Positions 1 to 9,214 of a stretch of DNA of 64,000 nt are shown here, in pieces. The translations under genes and the position numbers were made by a program. The stretch is taken from contig NZ_CP050192.1 in the NCBI RefSeq assembly GCF_011694515.1, positions 3,159,301-3,223,300 on the forward strand, written 5' to 3'. The notes under the pieces are model-generated. The model made no database searches. It saw only the letters and a list, made by a program, of their open reading frames with translations, and was not told the DNA's origin. Position 1 is the first letter of the stretch. The number at the start of each line of letters is the position of its first letter. This DNA comes from Mycobacterium sp. DL592. Lineage in GTDB: Bacteria > Actinomycetota > Actinomycetes > Mycobacteriales > Mycobacteriaceae.

Positions 1-1217
1 TTGTTGTAGTTCGGGATGGTCCGGTCGCCGATGTCGATCTGGCCCGGGCAACCCAGCAGGGTGTTCGGGGTGGCCAAGTTGCGGTCGATCGCCGCGCCCG
101 CGGTGATGATCTTGAACGTCGACCCCGGCGGGTAGAGGCCCGTGGTGGCTGCCGGGCCGTCGGCGTCGGCTGCCGCGTTCTGGGCGACGGCGAGGATCTC
201 CCCCGTCGACGGCTTGATGACGACGATCATCGCCTTGCGGCCCTGGGTGTCGACGGCGTGCTGGGCGGCGTTCTGCACCGCGCGGTCCAGGGTGATCGAG
301 ACCGACGGTGCAGGCTGGGGCGGCACCTCGTTGAGGACGTCGACGTCGTTGCCGTTCTGGTTGACGCTGACCACCCGCCAGCCGGCCTCGCCGTCGAGTT
401 GGTCGATGACCGACTTCTTGACCTCGGTGATGATCGCCGGCGCGAACGAGTCGTCGGTGGGCAGCAGGTCGGCCTGCGGCGTGACGACCACCCCGGGCAG
501 CGGGTCGAGGGCGCCGGCGACCTTGTCGTGGTCGGACGGGCGCAGGGTGATCAGGTCCAGCGGCCGGCTCGACGAGCTGGCCTGCTCGGCCAGGCGCTGC
601 GGGTCGAGGGTGTTGTCGAACTGGCGCAGCTGGTCGACGACGATCCGCGCGGTGGACATCAGGTCGCCGCCGGCCTTGGCGGCGTCGAGCTGGTAGCGGT
701 AGAGATTGCCGGGCACCAGCACGTCGCTGCCGCCGAGCTCGTTGACCGAGGCGCGCCGCGGAGGGTCGGCCCGCAAGGCGAAGGTCTGATGCTCACCGAG
801 CTTGGGGTGCAGGTCGGTGGCGGCCCACCGGACGCGCCAGGTGCCCTCGTCGCGGATCATCTGCAGCACACCGTCGTAGGTCCACGTCCGCTTCTTCGGC
901 AGCTGCCAGGTGAAGCGGTAGGTCACGCTGCCGGTGTCCTCGGCGTAGCGCGTGCTGAGAATCTGCGTGTCGAGACGTCTCGCCTGCAGTCCCGACCACG
1001 CCTCGTTGAGGGCGGACTGCGCGTCGGACGGCCGGTCGGACAGCTGGGCCGCCCCGGAGGTGTCGCCCTTGGCCAGGTCGGCGAGGAACTGCTGGGCTGT
1101 CGGCGCCGGACCGTCGGGGCGCGGGGTGCAGGCCGACAGCGTGGCCGAGGCAGCCACGACCGACAGCACCGACAGCGCGCCTGTGACTCGTGTTGCTAAT
1201 GAGGTGCAAGTAGCCAT
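1..1217 (-). CDS. Penicillin-binding lipoprotein (Rv2864c type), C-terminus outside window
   Basis: A peptidoglycan transpeptidase-family protein anchored outside the membrane; about 405 residues are visible and the gene runs off the left edge. The ATG at 1217 opens a signal peptide ending in the lipobox LSAC, so the protein should be lipidated. An NTF2-like MecA_N-type domain follows (roughly residues 35-150), then the start of the transpeptidase domain with the active-site SxxK motif as STFK in PPGSTFK near positions 112-125. The SxN and KTG motifs lie off-window, so catalytic completeness cannot be judged. Order with the GNAT gene, ispG, rip1 and dxr matches M. tuberculosis Rv2864c-Rv2870c, which supports the identity. 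Confidence 0.9.
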   Translation of the reverse strand, partial: MATCTSLATRVTGALSVLSVVAASATLSACTPRPDGPAPTAQQFLADLAKGDTSGAAQLSDRPSDAQSALNEAWSGLQARRLDTQILSTRYAEDTGSVTYRFTWQLPKKRTWTYDGVLQMIRDEGTWRVRWAATDLHPKLGEHQTFALRADPPRRASVNELGGSDVLVPGNLYRYQLDAAKAGGDLMSTARIVVDQLRQFDNTLDPQRLAEQASSSSRPLDLITLRPSDHDKVAGALDPLPGVVVTPQADLLPTDDSFAPAIITEVKKSVIDQLDGEAGWRVVSVNQNGNDVDVLNEVPPQPAPSVSITLDRAVQNAAQHAVDTQGRKAMIVVIKPSTGEILAVAQNAAADADGPAATTGLYPPGSTFKIITAGAAIDRNLATPNTLLGCPGQIDIGDRTIPNYN

Positions 1218-1319
1218 TGGGGCAGATGTTATGAGTCTGTGACCCCGATCGGTCGGAGGCGCACCGTGGCCGACACAGCGAAGTGCCGATGAAAACCGAA
1301 TAGCGGCAACAAGAACCCG

Positions 1320-2174
1320 TCAGTCGAGCAGGACGGTCGCGAACATGCCGACCTCGGCGAAACCGACCCGCGCGTAGGCCGCGCGAGCCACGGTGTTGAA
1401 GCTGTTGACGTACAGGCTCGCAATCCGCCCGCTGTCGACCACCGACGCGGCGACGGCAGCGGTGCCTGCGGTGCCCAGCCCGCGGCCACGCCACTCCGGG
1501 TGCACCCAGACCCCCTGGATCTGGCCGACCACCGGCGACTGCGACCCCACCTCGGCTTTGAACACCACCTGACCGTGCTCGAAGCGGGCGAACGCGCGCC
1601 CGGCGGCGATCAGGCTGGCGACCCGGCGGCGGTACCCCCGGCCGCCGTCACCGATCCGCGGGTCGATACCGACCTCGCCGATGAACATGTCGATCGCGGC
1701 GACCAGGTAGGCGTCGAGTTCGTCGACCCGCACCCGGCGCACGGCAGGGTCGACCCCACACGACGGCCGCGCGCCGATGGCCATCAGCGGCTGGCGGTCG
1801 CGCACATCGCGCGCCGGGCCCCACGCGTGCTGCAACCGGTCCCACATCGGCAGCACCAGCTCGGCCCTGCCGACCAGTGACGAGCAGCGCCGCGCGGTGC
1901 TCATAGCCTTGTCGGCGAACGCGAACAGATCGGCCTGCGAGCCGCGCAGCGGAATCAGGTTCGCCCCGGCGTAGCACAGGGACTCCTCGGCGCGCCTGCG
2001 CGTCCACAGCTCACCGCCGATGGCCTGCGGGTCGACGCCATGCTCGGCGACCCGGGCGGCCACCATGCAGGACCCCACCGGATCGTCGGCCAGTACCCGG
2101 CCCACCGCGGCGGCATCGCGCGCCACTGACACCCGTCGTTCGTCGACCAGACGAAACAGTGGCGGTGCCGACAT
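1320..2174 (-). CDS. GNAT-family N-acetyltransferase with DUF4081-type N-terminal domain (Rv2867c type)
   Basis: A 284-residue protein. The C-terminal third carries the GNAT acetyl-CoA-binding signature (VWVHPEWRGRGLGTAG) followed by an N-x3-A-x2-Y stretch and a GFAEVG strand, typical of the fold. The N-terminal half resembles the DUF4081 domain found in front of actinobacterial GNAT domains. The substrate is unknown. It lies 47 bp upstream of ispG's end on the same strand and keeps the M. tuberculosis order next to ispG. It is probably cytoplasmic, with no signal peptide or membrane segment. Confidence 0.85.
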   Translation of the reverse strand: MSAPPLFRLVDERRVSVARDAAAVGRVLADDPVGSCMVAARVAEHGVDPQAIGGELWTRRRAEESLCYAGANLIPLRGSQADLFAFADKAMSTARRCSSLVGRAELVLPMWDRLQHAWGPARDVRDRQPLMAIGARPSCGVDPAVRRVRVDELDAYLVAAIDMFIGEVGIDPRIGDGGRGYRRRVASLIAAGRAFARFEHGQVVFKAEVGSQSPVVGQIQGVWVHPEWRGRGLGTAGTAAVAASVVDSGRIASLYVNSFNTVARAAYARVGFAEVGMFATVLLD

Positions 2175-2221
2175 GGGCTTACTTTCTGCGGAGTGTGAAA
2201 GCCGCTGCGCGGTTTACCCGC

Positions 2222-3382
2222 TCAGCTTACGGTCACCACAGGTGAACCGCTGGCAGATGCACCCGTACCGCGTTGCTCGTCGGCGATTCGCAGCGCCTCT
2301 TCGATCAGCGTCTCCACGATCTGGGCCTCGGGGACGGTCTTGATCACCTCGCCCTTGACGAAGATCTGGCCCTTGCCGTTGCCGGAGGCCACCCCGAGGT
2401 CGGCCTCGCGGGCCTCGCCCGGACCGTTGACCACGCAGCCCATCACCGCCACCCGCAGCGGCATGTCGAGACCTTCCAGACCCGCCGAGACCGCGTTGGC
2501 CAGCGTGTAGACGTCGACCTGCGCGCGCCCGCAGGACGGGCAGGACACGATCTCGAGCCCGCGCGGACGCAGGTTGAGCGATTCCAGGATCTGCGTACCG
2601 ACCTTGACCTCTTCGACCGGCGGCGCCGACAGCGACACCCGGATGGTGTCACCGATGCCGCGCGACAGCAGTGCGCCGAACGCGACCGCCGACTTGATGG
2701 TGCCCTGGAAGGCCGGACCCGCCTCTGTGACGCCGAGATGTAAAGGGTAGTCGCACTTTTCGGCAAGTAACTCGTAGGCGGCCACCATCACGACGGGGTC
2801 GTTGTGCTTGACGCTGATCTTGATGTTGCCGAAACCGTGCTCCTCGAACAGCGAGGCCTCCCACAGCGCGGACTCCACCAGCGCCTCGGGGGTGGCCTTG
2901 CCGTACTTCTCCAGGAACCGCTTGTCCAGCGAGCCGGCGTTGACGCCGATGCGGATCGGGATGCCCGCGGCGCCCGCGGCCTTGGCGACCTCGCCGACCC
3001 GGCCGTCGAACTCCTTGATGTTGCCCGGGTTCACCCGGACAGCGGCACATCCGGCGTCGATCGCGGCAAAGATGTACTTGGGCTGGAAGTGGATGTCGGC
3101 GATCACCGGGATGTTGCTCTTTTTGGCGATCGCCGCCAGCGCGTCGGCGTCCTCCTGACGCGGACAGGCCACCCGCACGATGTCGCAGCCGGCCGCGGTC
3201 AGTTCGGCGATCTGCTGCAGGGTCGCGTTGACGTCGTGGGTCTTGGTGGTGCACATCGACTGCACCGAGATCGGGTAGTCGCTGCCGACTCCGACGTCGC
3301 GCACCATGAGTTGGCGGGTCTTACGCCGCGGCGCCAGGGTGGGCGCGGGAGGGGCGGGCATGCCCAGGCCTATGGAAGTCAC
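2222..3382 (-). CDS. ispG: 4-hydroxy-3-methylbut-2-en-1-yl diphosphate synthase
   Basis: IspG (GcpE) converts MEcPP to HMBPP in the penultimate step of the MEP isoprenoid pathway, using a [4Fe-4S] cluster. The 386-residue product has a TIM-barrel N-terminus and a C-terminal cluster-binding domain with [10 protein letters not shown] and [11 protein letters not shown] motifs, which supply the cysteines and the conserved Glu. The start is GTG at 3382; an internal ATG-like start further in would remove conserved sequence. Nine bases separate it from rip1, and dxr, another MEP enzyme, is two genes upstream in the same minus-strand cluster, so the three are probably co-transcribed. Confidence 0.97.
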   Translation of the reverse strand: MTSIGLGMPAPPAPTLAPRRKTRQLMVRDVGVGSDYPISVQSMCTTKTHDVNATLQQIAELTAAGCDIVRVACPRQEDADALAAIAKKSNIPVIADIHFQPKYIFAAIDAGCAAVRVNPGNIKEFDGRVGEVAKAAGAAGIPIRIGVNAGSLDKRFLEKYGKATPEALVESALWEASLFEEHGFGNIKISVKHNDPVVMVAAYELLAEKCDYPLHLGVTEAGPAFQGTIKSAVAFGALLSRGIGDTIRVSLSAPPVEEVKVGTQILESLNLRPRGLEIVSCPSCGRAQVDVYTLANAVSAGLEGLDMPLRVAVMGCVVNGPGEAREADLGVASGNGKGQIFVKGEVIKTVPEAQIVETLIEEALRIADEQRGTGASASGSPVVTVS

Positions 3383-3391
3383 GTGAATCTC

Positions 3392-4630
3392 CTACTGGAA
3401 CAATCTGATCGGATTGACCAGGTCGGCGGTCACAGTCAGCAGCATGTAGCCGACCACCACGACGAGAATCACGTAGGTGGCGGGCATCAGCTTCATGTAG
3501 TCCACCGGTGCCGCGGCGACCTTGCCGCGCGCCGACCGGATCATGTTGCGGATCTTCTCGAAGAACGCGATCGCGATGTGTCCGCCATCGAACGGCAGCA
3601 ACGGCACCAGGTTGATCGCGCCCAGCACGAAGTTGAGCTGGGCCAGGAAGAACCAGAACGCCACCCACAGCCCGTGGTCGACGGTGTCGCCGCCGATGAT
3701 GCTGGCGCCGACGACGCTGATCGGGGTCTCCGGGTCGCGCTCGCCGCCGCCGATCGAGCGCACCAGCGCGCCGACCTTGGTCGGAATCTTCGCCAGCGAC
3801 TTGGCCAGTTCGACGCCGAGGTCGCCGGTGAAGGTGAACGTCGCCGGGATCGCGGTCAGCGGGTTGTACTGCGTCGGGCCGAAACTGGCGGCACCGATAC
3901 CGACCGCCCCGACGTTGGCCGGGCTGGCCTCCTTGCTGCCGTCCTTGGTGGTCCAGCGCTGGGTGGGCACCACGTCGACGTTGGTGGTGAATTCGTAGAC
4001 GTCACCGTTCTGGGTGCGCTGCACGACGAAGGGTGTGGGGCCGGAGGCCTTGCGCACCGCGGTGACCATCTCGTCGAAGTTCTTCACCTCGGTGTCGCCG
4101 ACCTTGATGACGGCATCGCCGGGCTTTATACCGGCCATCGCCGCCGGGCCTGCGCCCGTGCACGGCTCAAGCTTGCCCTTGGTGACTTCAGCTGCCACAC
4201 AAGCGGTTTCACCGACGATGGCTTTGGTCGGCGGGTGCAGGTTGGGCAGACCCCACACGACGGCGATCGCGTAAATGAGCACCAGGCCGATGATGAAGTT
4301 CATCGCCGGGCCCGCGAAGAGCACCGCGACGCGCTTCCAGGTCTTCTGCTTGTACATCGCGTAGGGCTCGTCCTCGGGGGCAAGCTCCTCCACCGAGGTC
4401 ATCCCCGCGATGTCGCAGAAACCGCCGGCGGGCACGGCCTTGAGGCCGTACTCGGTGTAGCCAAGCCGGTTGGGCCGCATCGTCGACCACACGGTGGGAC
4501 CGAAGCCCACGAAGTAGCGGCGGACCTTCATTCCGGTGGCGCGCGCCACCCACATGTGACCGCACTCATGCAACGCCACCGAGACGAGGATGGCGAGTGC
4601 GAACAGCACGATACCGAGAGCGAACATCAT
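3392..4630 (-). CDS. rip1: Site-2 zinc metalloprotease, regulator of intramembrane proteolysis
   Basis: A 412-residue S2P-family membrane protease. The HECGH zinc motif lies in the first membrane helix, a PDZ domain spans roughly residues 140-260, and PFDGGH supplies the third metal ligand near the C-terminus. In mycobacteria Rip1 (Rv2869c) cleaves anti-sigma factors. I chose ATG at 4630 ([10 protein letters not shown]) because it matches the family start and overlaps the dxr stop codon by 4 bp (ATGA). Longer upstream readings run into dxr. The last residues (LVNPIRLFQ) match the family terminus. Confidence 0.96.
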   Translation of the reverse strand: MMFALGIVLFALAILVSVALHECGHMWVARATGMKVRRYFVGFGPTVWSTMRPNRLGYTEYGLKAVPAGGFCDIAGMTSVEELAPEDEPYAMYKQKTWKRVAVLFAGPAMNFIIGLVLIYAIAVVWGLPNLHPPTKAIVGETACVAAEVTKGKLEPCTGAGPAAMAGIKPGDAVIKVGDTEVKNFDEMVTAVRKASGPTPFVVQRTQNGDVYEFTTNVDVVPTQRWTTKDGSKEASPANVGAVGIGAASFGPTQYNPLTAIPATFTFTGDLGVELAKSLAKIPTKVGALVRSIGGGERDPETPISVVGASIIGGDTVDHGLWVAFWFFLAQLNFVLGAINLVPLLPFDGGHIAIAFFEKIRNMIRSARGKVAAAPVDYMKLMPATYVILVVVVGYMLLTVTADLVNPIRLFQ

Positions 4631-5802
4631 CGGATTGCCGCGACCTCCTGTGTGACGGCGGCGCGGGCGCGTTCCCGAGCCCATCGCTGCGCGTCCAGTA
4701 CTTCTTCCACGGTAGCCGGTTCGGCCGCCCACTGGTCGGCGGCGTGCAGGACGTCAGCGATTGTTCGCACAATCGCCGGGAAGCGGATCCGGCCGTCGAG
4801 GAACGCCGCGGCGGCCTCCTCGTTGGCGGCGTTGTAGACCGCGGTCATGCAGCCGCCGGTCTGCCCGGCGTGTCTGGCGAGGTCGACAGCCGGGAACACC
4901 GTGGCATCCAGCGGCTCGAACTCCCAGGTCGAGGCGGTGCTGAAGTCGCAGGCGGCGGCCGCACCGGCGACCCGGCCCGGCCAGCCCAGCGCCAGCGAGA
5001 TCGGCAGCTTCATATCCGGCGGGCTGGCCTGGGCGATGGTGGAGCCGTCGGTGAACGTCACCATCGAGTGCACGATCGACTGCGGATGGACCACGACGTC
5101 GATGCGGTCGTACGGGATGCCGAACAGAAGGTGTGTCTCGATGAGCTCGAGACCCTTGTTGACCAGAGACGCCGAGTTCAGCGTGTTCATCGGGCCCATG
5201 TTCCAGGTGGGATGCGCCCCGGCCTGCTCGGGTGTGACCGATTCGAGGTCGGCGGCCGCCCAGCCGCGGAACGGGCCGCCGGAGGCGGTCAGCACCAGCC
5301 GGGCGACTTCGTCGTCAGCGCCGGAACGCAGGCACTGCGCCAGGGCGGAGTGCTCGGAGTCCACCGGCACGATCTGGCCGGGCTTGGCCGCACGCAGCAC
5401 CAGCGGGCCGCCGGCGACCAGCGACTCCTTATTGGCCAGGGCCAGCCGTGCACCGCTGTCCAGCGCGGCCAGAGTGGGTTCCAGCCCTAGTGCCCCGACC
5501 AGGGCGTTGAGCACGACGTCGGCCTCAGTGTTCTGCACCAGCCGGGTGGCGGCGTCGGGGCCGCTGTAGGTGACGTCGGCGATCTTCTCGGCGGCCTGCG
5601 GGTCGGCGACGGCGATGTTGGTGACGCCTGTCTCGGCGCGCTGACGGGCCAGCAGGTCGGGGTTGCCGCCGCCGGCGGCCAGGCCGACGACCTCGAAGCG
5701 GTCCGGGTTGTCGGCGATGACCTCCAGCGCCTGGGTGCCGATCGAGCCGGTGCTGCCCAGGATCAGGACCCGTAGACGGTTGGCGGCGTTCACCCGGTCC
5801 AT
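4627..5802 (-). CDS. dxr: 1-deoxy-D-xylulose 5-phosphate reductoisomerase
   Basis: Dxr converts DXP to MEP using NADPH. The 391-residue product has the Rossmann motif [12 protein letters not shown] near its N-terminus, the metal- and substrate-binding region ASGGPFRGW, and [19 protein letters not shown] (positions read on the minus strand around 5170-5210). ATG at 5802 is preferred. GTG at 5793 is an alternative. Reading further upstream would translate the 29-bp tandem repeat, which is probably not coding. It overlaps rip1 by 4 bp. Confidence 0.96.
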   Translation of the reverse strand: MDRVNAANRLRVLILGSTGSIGTQALEVIADNPDRFEVVGLAAGGGNPDLLARQRAETGVTNIAVADPQAAEKIADVTYSGPDAATRLVQNTEADVVLNALVGALGLEPTLAALDSGARLALANKESLVAGGPLVLRAAKPGQIVPVDSEHSALAQCLRSGADDEVARLVLTASGGPFRGWAAADLESVTPEQAGAHPTWNMGPMNTLNSASLVNKGLELIETHLLFGIPYDRIDVVVHPQSIVHSMVTFTDGSTIAQASPPDMKLPISLALGWPGRVAGAAAACDFSTASTWEFEPLDATVFPAVDLARHAGQTGGCMTAVYNAANEEAAAAFLDGRIRFPAIVRTIADVLHAADQWAAEPATVEEVLDAQRWARERARAAVTQEVAAIR

Positions 5803-5805
5803 TGT

Positions 5806-5921
5806 GCCGCCTCCGGCGGCGATGTCCCATGCGCGCCGCCTGCGGCGGCGATGTCCCATGCGCGCCGCCTGCGGCGGCGATGTCCCATGCGCGCCGCCTC
5901 CGGCGGCAATGTCCCATGCCC
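5806..5921. repeat. Four-copy 29-bp tandem repeat with GC palindromes
   Basis: Four direct repeats of 29 bp lie at 5806-5834, 5835-5863, 5864-5892 and 5893-5921. Each unit starts with a perfect inverted repeat, GCCGCC-nnn-GGCGGC (spacer TCC or TGC), followed by the element GATGTCCCATGCGC. Copies differ at the spacer and at the last positions. The array begins 3 bp upstream of the dxr start and fills the near part of the dxr / mpt83-like intergenic region. It looks like a mycobacterial minisatellite (VNTR/MIRU-like). As RNA on the dxr strand each unit could form a hairpin. Confidence 0.9.
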
Positions 5922-6047
5922 AGGCGACTGTCGTGGAGCGCAGCCGGAAGGGACGGGCCGCGCTTCTTCGCCGCTAGTTGCCTGCGCTGGAACTATGACG
6001 CGTTTATGACCCGACCCCCGCTGCACCCGTCCGGGACGGAGTGCACG

Positions 6048-6053
6048 CCGAAT
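6048..6053 (+). promoter_or_regulatory. Candidate SigK-type -10 element (CCGAAT)
   Basis: CCGAAT lies about 70 bp upstream of the MPT83-like start. In M. tuberculosis mpt70 and mpt83 are controlled by SigK, whose -10 element is remembered as CCGAAT with a CCATCC -35. Only an imperfect -35 candidate (CCGTCC, 6027-6032, spacing 15 bp) is seen here. A weak, context-driven call. Confidence 0.3.
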
Positions 6054-6123
6054 CCCTTGTGCAATGCCGATCAAGACGCGGTCGGATTCGACTGAACACA
6101 TCGAGATGACAAGGGAGTCACCC

Positions 6124-6777
6124 ATGGGATTTCACCGCACCGCACTGACCGCCGCCGGACTGACCGCAGCCGCCGTGTTGTTCGCGGGCTGCTCGTCGAC
6201 CAGCACGACGGCAGAGTCGACGACGACGACCACCGCCGCAGCCACCACCACAACCACCACCACGGCTGCCGCCGCACCCGCGGGCACCCTGGTCGGCCCG
6301 GGTTGTGCGAGCTACGCCGAGCAGGTGCCCACCGGGCCCGGATCGGTTGCCGGCATGTCGAAGGATCCGGTGACGGTGGCAGCGAGCAACAACCCGCTGC
6401 TCAAGACCCTGACCTCGGCGCTCTCGGGCAAACTCAACCCGAACGTCAACCTGGTCCAGACCCTCGACAGCGGACAGTTCACCGTGTTCGCACCCACTGA
6501 CGACGCGTTCGCCAAGCTCGATCCGGCCACCGTCGACAAGCTCAAGACCGACTCGAATCTCTTGACCTCGATCCTGACCTACCACGTGGTTCCGGCCCAG
6601 GCCAGCCCCGCTCAGGTCGTCGGCGAGCACAAGACCGTCCAGGGCGGCACCGTCACGGTCACCGGCTCCGGTGACGCGCTGAAGGTCAACGACGCCAACG
6701 TCGTCTGCGGCGGTGTCCAAACCGCCAACGCGACCGTGTACCTCATCGACACGGTGCTGATGCCGCCCGCCCAGTAG
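6124..6777 (+). CDS. MPT83-like fasciclin-domain lipoprotein
   Basis: A 217-residue surface lipoprotein. The signal peptide ends with LFAGC (lipidation Cys about residue 22), then a Thr/Ala low-complexity linker of about 35 residues, then one FAS1 (fasciclin) domain with the conserved YTVFAPT-like strand [11 protein letters not shown] and LTYHV. The end [14 protein letters not shown] matches MPT83 closely. ATG at 6124 is preferred over an upstream ATG at 6064 because it follows a good ribosome site (AAGGGAG) and starts the signal peptide. FAS1 domains mediate adhesion; the precise role in mycobacteria is unclear. It is paired with a second FAS1 gene downstream. Confidence 0.92.
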   Translation: MGFHRTALTAAGLTAAAVLFAGCSSTSTTAESTTTTTAAATTTTTTTAAAAPAGTLVGPGCASYAEQVPTGPGSVAGMSKDPVTVAASNNPLLKTLTSALSGKLNPNVNLVQTLDSGQFTVFAPTDDAFAKLDPATVDKLKTDSNLLTSILTYHVVPAQASPAQVVGEHKTVQGGTVTVTGSGDALKVNDANVVCGGVQTANATVYLIDTVLMPPAQ

Positions 6778-6790
6778 CTCACTGCATGAG

Positions 6791-6840
6791 CCGGCTGCGG
6801 GACCGCCGTCAACCCGGCAACGTCGGCGGTCCCGCGCCGG
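6791..6840 (+). terminator. Hairpin between the two fasciclin genes
   Basis: The arms CCGGC-t-GCGGGACCGCC (6791-6807) and GGCGGTCCCGC-GCCGG (6825-6840) form a long GC-rich stem with a 17-nt loop. There is no U-tract, as is usual for mycobacterial terminator-like hairpins. It could terminate or attenuate the first fasciclin transcript, or stabilise its 3' end. Confidence 0.6.
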
Positions 6841-6881
6841 CTCCCCCAACCCGAAGTACGACAACACGAAAGGAACGACGA

Positions 6882-7484
6882 ATGTCGACCACGAAGTATA
6901 AGAAGGCAAGCGCCATGGCCGGTCTCACCGCGGCCGCAGTTCTCGGGCTCTCGCTGGCGGTGTCCCCGACAGCGGCGGCAGACGACCCGGCCGCGAACCT
7001 GGTCGGGCCCGGCTGCGCGGCCTACGCCGAGCAGGTGCCGACGGGTCCGGGATCGGTCGCCGGCATGGCGGTCTCGCCGGTTGCCGTTGCGGCGTCGAAC
7101 AATCCACTGCTGACCACGCTGACCGCCGCGGTGTCGGGCAAGCTCAACCCGAACGTCAACCTGGTGGACACGCTCAACGGTGGACAGTTCACGGTGTTCG
7201 CCCCGACTGACGCGGCCTTCGCCAAGCTGGATCCGGCGACCATCGAGACACTGAAGACGAACTCGGATCTGCTGACCTCCATCCTGACCTACCACGTGGT
7301 CCCCGGCCAGGCTGCCCCGGCCGCGGTGGTCGGCACCCACAAGACGGTCCAGGGTGCTGATCTGACGGTCACCGGCTCCGGTAATCACCTGACGGTCAAC
7401 GGTGCCAATGTGGTCTGCGGTGGCGTCAAGACCGCCAATGCCACGGTGTACCTGATCGACACGGTGCTGCTGCCGCCCGCATAG
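6882..7484 (+). CDS. MPT70-like secreted fasciclin protein
   Basis: A 200-residue secreted protein: a Sec signal peptide ending near SPTAAADD, no lipobox, then one FAS1 domain ([21 protein letters not shown], end [13 protein letters not shown]). It is strongly similar to the MPT83-like protein next door, so the pair is a tandem duplication with one lipid-anchored and one free form, as in M. tuberculosis mpt83/mpt70. ATG at 6882 follows AAAGGA with good spacing. The thiol transporter dipZ that lies between mpt83 and mpt70 in M. tuberculosis is absent; only 104 bp separate the two genes here. Confidence 0.92.
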   Translation: MSTTKYKKASAMAGLTAAAVLGLSLAVSPTAAADDPAANLVGPGCAAYAEQVPTGPGSVAGMAVSPVAVAASNNPLLTTLTAAVSGKLNPNVNLVDTLNGGQFTVFAPTDAAFAKLDPATIETLKTNSDLLTSILTYHVVPGQAAPAAVVGTHKTVQGADLTVTGSGNHLTVNGANVVCGGVKTANATVYLIDTVLLPPA

Positions 7485-7506
7485 TTCTTCCTGGCACCAC
7501 CAGACC

Positions 7507-7552
7507 GGCCGGCTGCGGCGGCGCGTTTCTCCTTCACGCCGCCCAGCCGGCC
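7507..7552. terminator. Bidirectional hairpin between convergent genes
   Basis: The arms GGCCGGCTG/GGCGGCG (7507-7523, one bulged C) and CGCCGCC/CAGCCGGCC (7537-7552) flank a 13-nt loop. The hairpin lies in the 87-bp gap between the plus-strand MPT70-like gene and the minus-strand sugar transferase, so it probably terminates both. Confidence 0.7.
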
Positions 7553-7571
7553 TTCTGGTATGCGGGTCGTC

Positions 7572-9038
7572 TCAGTAGGCGCCGGTGGCGCGCAGCATGG
7601 CCCGCACCGTCTTGACGACGATCATCAGATCGGCCATCAGCGACCAGTTTTCGACATAGCTGATGTCCAGCCTTACCGACACATCCCACGGCAGATCCGA
7701 ACGTCCACTCACCTGCCACAGCCCCGTGATGCCCGGCCGGACGAGCAGCCGACGCCGCACGGCGGCGTCATAGCCGGCGACCTCGCTGGCCAGCGGCGGC
7801 CGCGGGCCGACGACGCTCATGTCCCGACGCAGAACGTTGACGAACTGCGGGATCTCGTCGAGGCTGTAGCGCCGCAACACCCTGCCCACCGCCGTGACCC
7901 GCGGATCGCGGCGGATCTTGAACAGAACCCCGCCATCGCTTTCGTTGAGCGCGGCCAGCTCCGCCAGCATCTGGTCGGCGCCGTTGACCATGGTCCGGAA
8001 CTTGATCATCCGAAAGGGCTTGCCGTCCAAACCTATCCGTTCGGACAGGTAGAACACCGGCCCGGCGCTGGTGGCTTTGACCGCCAACGCCACCGCCAGC
8101 GTCAGCGGTAGCGTGACCACCAGCACGGCAAGGGAGAAGACGATGTCGAACAACCGCTTCTCGAAGCCCTTGGCCCCGTTGTAGCGCGGCTTCTCGACGT
8201 GGATCAACGGCAGGCCGCCGACGGGGCGCATCAGCAGCCGCGGACTGGCGACGTCGACGACGCCCGGTGACACCAATAGGTCGACGTCATGCTTCTCCAA
8301 CTGCCAGGACAGGTCGCGAATGCCGCCGGCGCCCATGCGTTCGGTGGCCGTCACGGCAACCGCGTCGGCGCCGGTCTCCTGCACTGCACGCAACAGCTCG
8401 GCGCCGTCGTAGACGGGCACGACGCCGACCGAGTCGATTTCGACGCCGACAGCGCTGCCTGCGTCGGGTACGCAGACACCTACCACGACATACCCTGAAT
8501 CAGATTGCCGCGACATCGATTCGGCGAGCTCACGCACAGCATGCAGCTGCCCCATCGCGACGACCGGGGTCGCATACAGGCCGTGTTTGCGCCGGCCCCT
8601 GGCGATGGAACGCCGCACCACCCAGCGGCCGACGAGCAGGGCCAGTAGACCCAGCGGCAAGGCGATGGCGAGGTAGCCGCGCGCGATATCGAGCTTGCAC
8701 ACCATCGAGACGATCGCGATGCCGCCGAACAGCGCCAGCGTCGCCGACAGCACCAGCCGGTACTCCTCGGCTCCCTCGCCGATGATCCGCAGCGACCGTG
8801 TCCGGTATACCGATAAGGCCGCGAGCCACGCCGCGACGAGCGATACCGAGAGCACCGTGTAGTCGATCGATTTGAAGGAGTCACCCCATCCTGCGGCCAC
8901 GTCGAACCGCAGCCAGTGCGCCGCAAACACCGCGGCGGTGACCGCAGCCGCGTCCACCTTGCGCAACCGCGATGCATAGCCCTTTCGCCACGACACCCGG
9001 GCGGCACGGGTCTCCAGGAGGGTCGATTCAACCGACAT
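7572..9038 (-). CDS. Exopolysaccharide initiating sugar-phosphate transferase (WbaP/PssY type)
   Basis: A polyprenyl-phosphate hexose-1-phosphate transferase that would load the first sugar on the lipid carrier. The 488-residue protein has about four N-terminal membrane helices, a central CoA-binding-like nucleotide-fold domain, a further helix (FDIVFSLAVLVVTLPL) and the catalytic bacterial sugar transferase domain with IKFRTM, the SLDEIPQF stretch, DMSVVGPRP and RPGITGLWQVSGRS. ATG at 9038 (MSVEST) is chosen; upstream in-frame codons lie in AT-rich non-coding DNA. It is the lowest gene of the polysaccharide locus, separated from the esterase/acyltransferase operon by 176 bp, so it may have its own promoter. 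The sugar is unknown. Confidence 0.93.
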   Translation of the reverse strand: MSVESTLLETRAARVSWRKGYASRLRKVDAAAVTAAVFAAHWLRFDVAAGWGDSFKSIDYTVLSVSLVAAWLAALSVYRTRSLRIIGEGAEEYRLVLSATLALFGGIAIVSMVCKLDIARGYLAIALPLGLLALLVGRWVVRRSIARGRRKHGLYATPVVAMGQLHAVRELAESMSRQSDSGYVVVGVCVPDAGSAVGVEIDSVGVVPVYDGAELLRAVQETGADAVAVTATERMGAGGIRDLSWQLEKHDVDLLVSPGVVDVASPRLLMRPVGGLPLIHVEKPRYNGAKGFEKRLFDIVFSLAVLVVTLPLTLAVALAVKATSAGPVFYLSERIGLDGKPFRMIKFRTMVNGADQMLAELAALNESDGGVLFKIRRDPRVTAVGRVLRRYSLDEIPQFVNVLRRDMSVVGPRPPLASEVAGYDAAVRRRLLVRPGITGLWQVSGRSDLPWDVSVRLDISYVENWSLMADLMIVVKTVRAMLRATGAY

Positions 9039-9214
9039 CTGACGTCTGTCCGATCTCCCCGACCAGCACCCGCAAAATTGTGATGCTTGCAATGAATACT
9101 GTGGCACATCTGTTTGCTATGTGCACGATGGAAAAGATGATGTAACTCATATGAATCGTTGTGCAGTAAGTGTTTACAGCGTCATTCCTTTGGTCTCCAC
9201 CGGGTAAACGGCGG
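9039..9214. other. AT-rich intergenic region upstream of the sugar transferase
   Basis: This 176-bp gap is visibly more AT-rich than its surroundings, for example 9070-9185 with several A/T runs. It separates two minus-strand genes and probably holds the promoter of the sugar transferase gene. No clear -10/-35 pair or hairpin was identified. Such AT-rich gaps are typical binding places for the xenogeneic silencer Lsr2, but that is inference. Confidence 0.5.

Noticed and set aside
258..1199. A 313-codon plus-strand open frame
   Set aside because: Antisense to the penicillin-binding lipoprotein; composition is typical of a shadow frame and no domain is recognised.
2804..4837. A 677-codon open frame on the plus strand
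   Set aside because: It lies antisense to ispG, rip1 and dxr, which have clear family motifs. Long antisense frames are expected at this G+C content.
5806..5921. Tandem repeats as a possible CRISPR array
   Set aside because: Units are directly adjacent with no unique spacers and no cas genes are near; it is a minisatellite.
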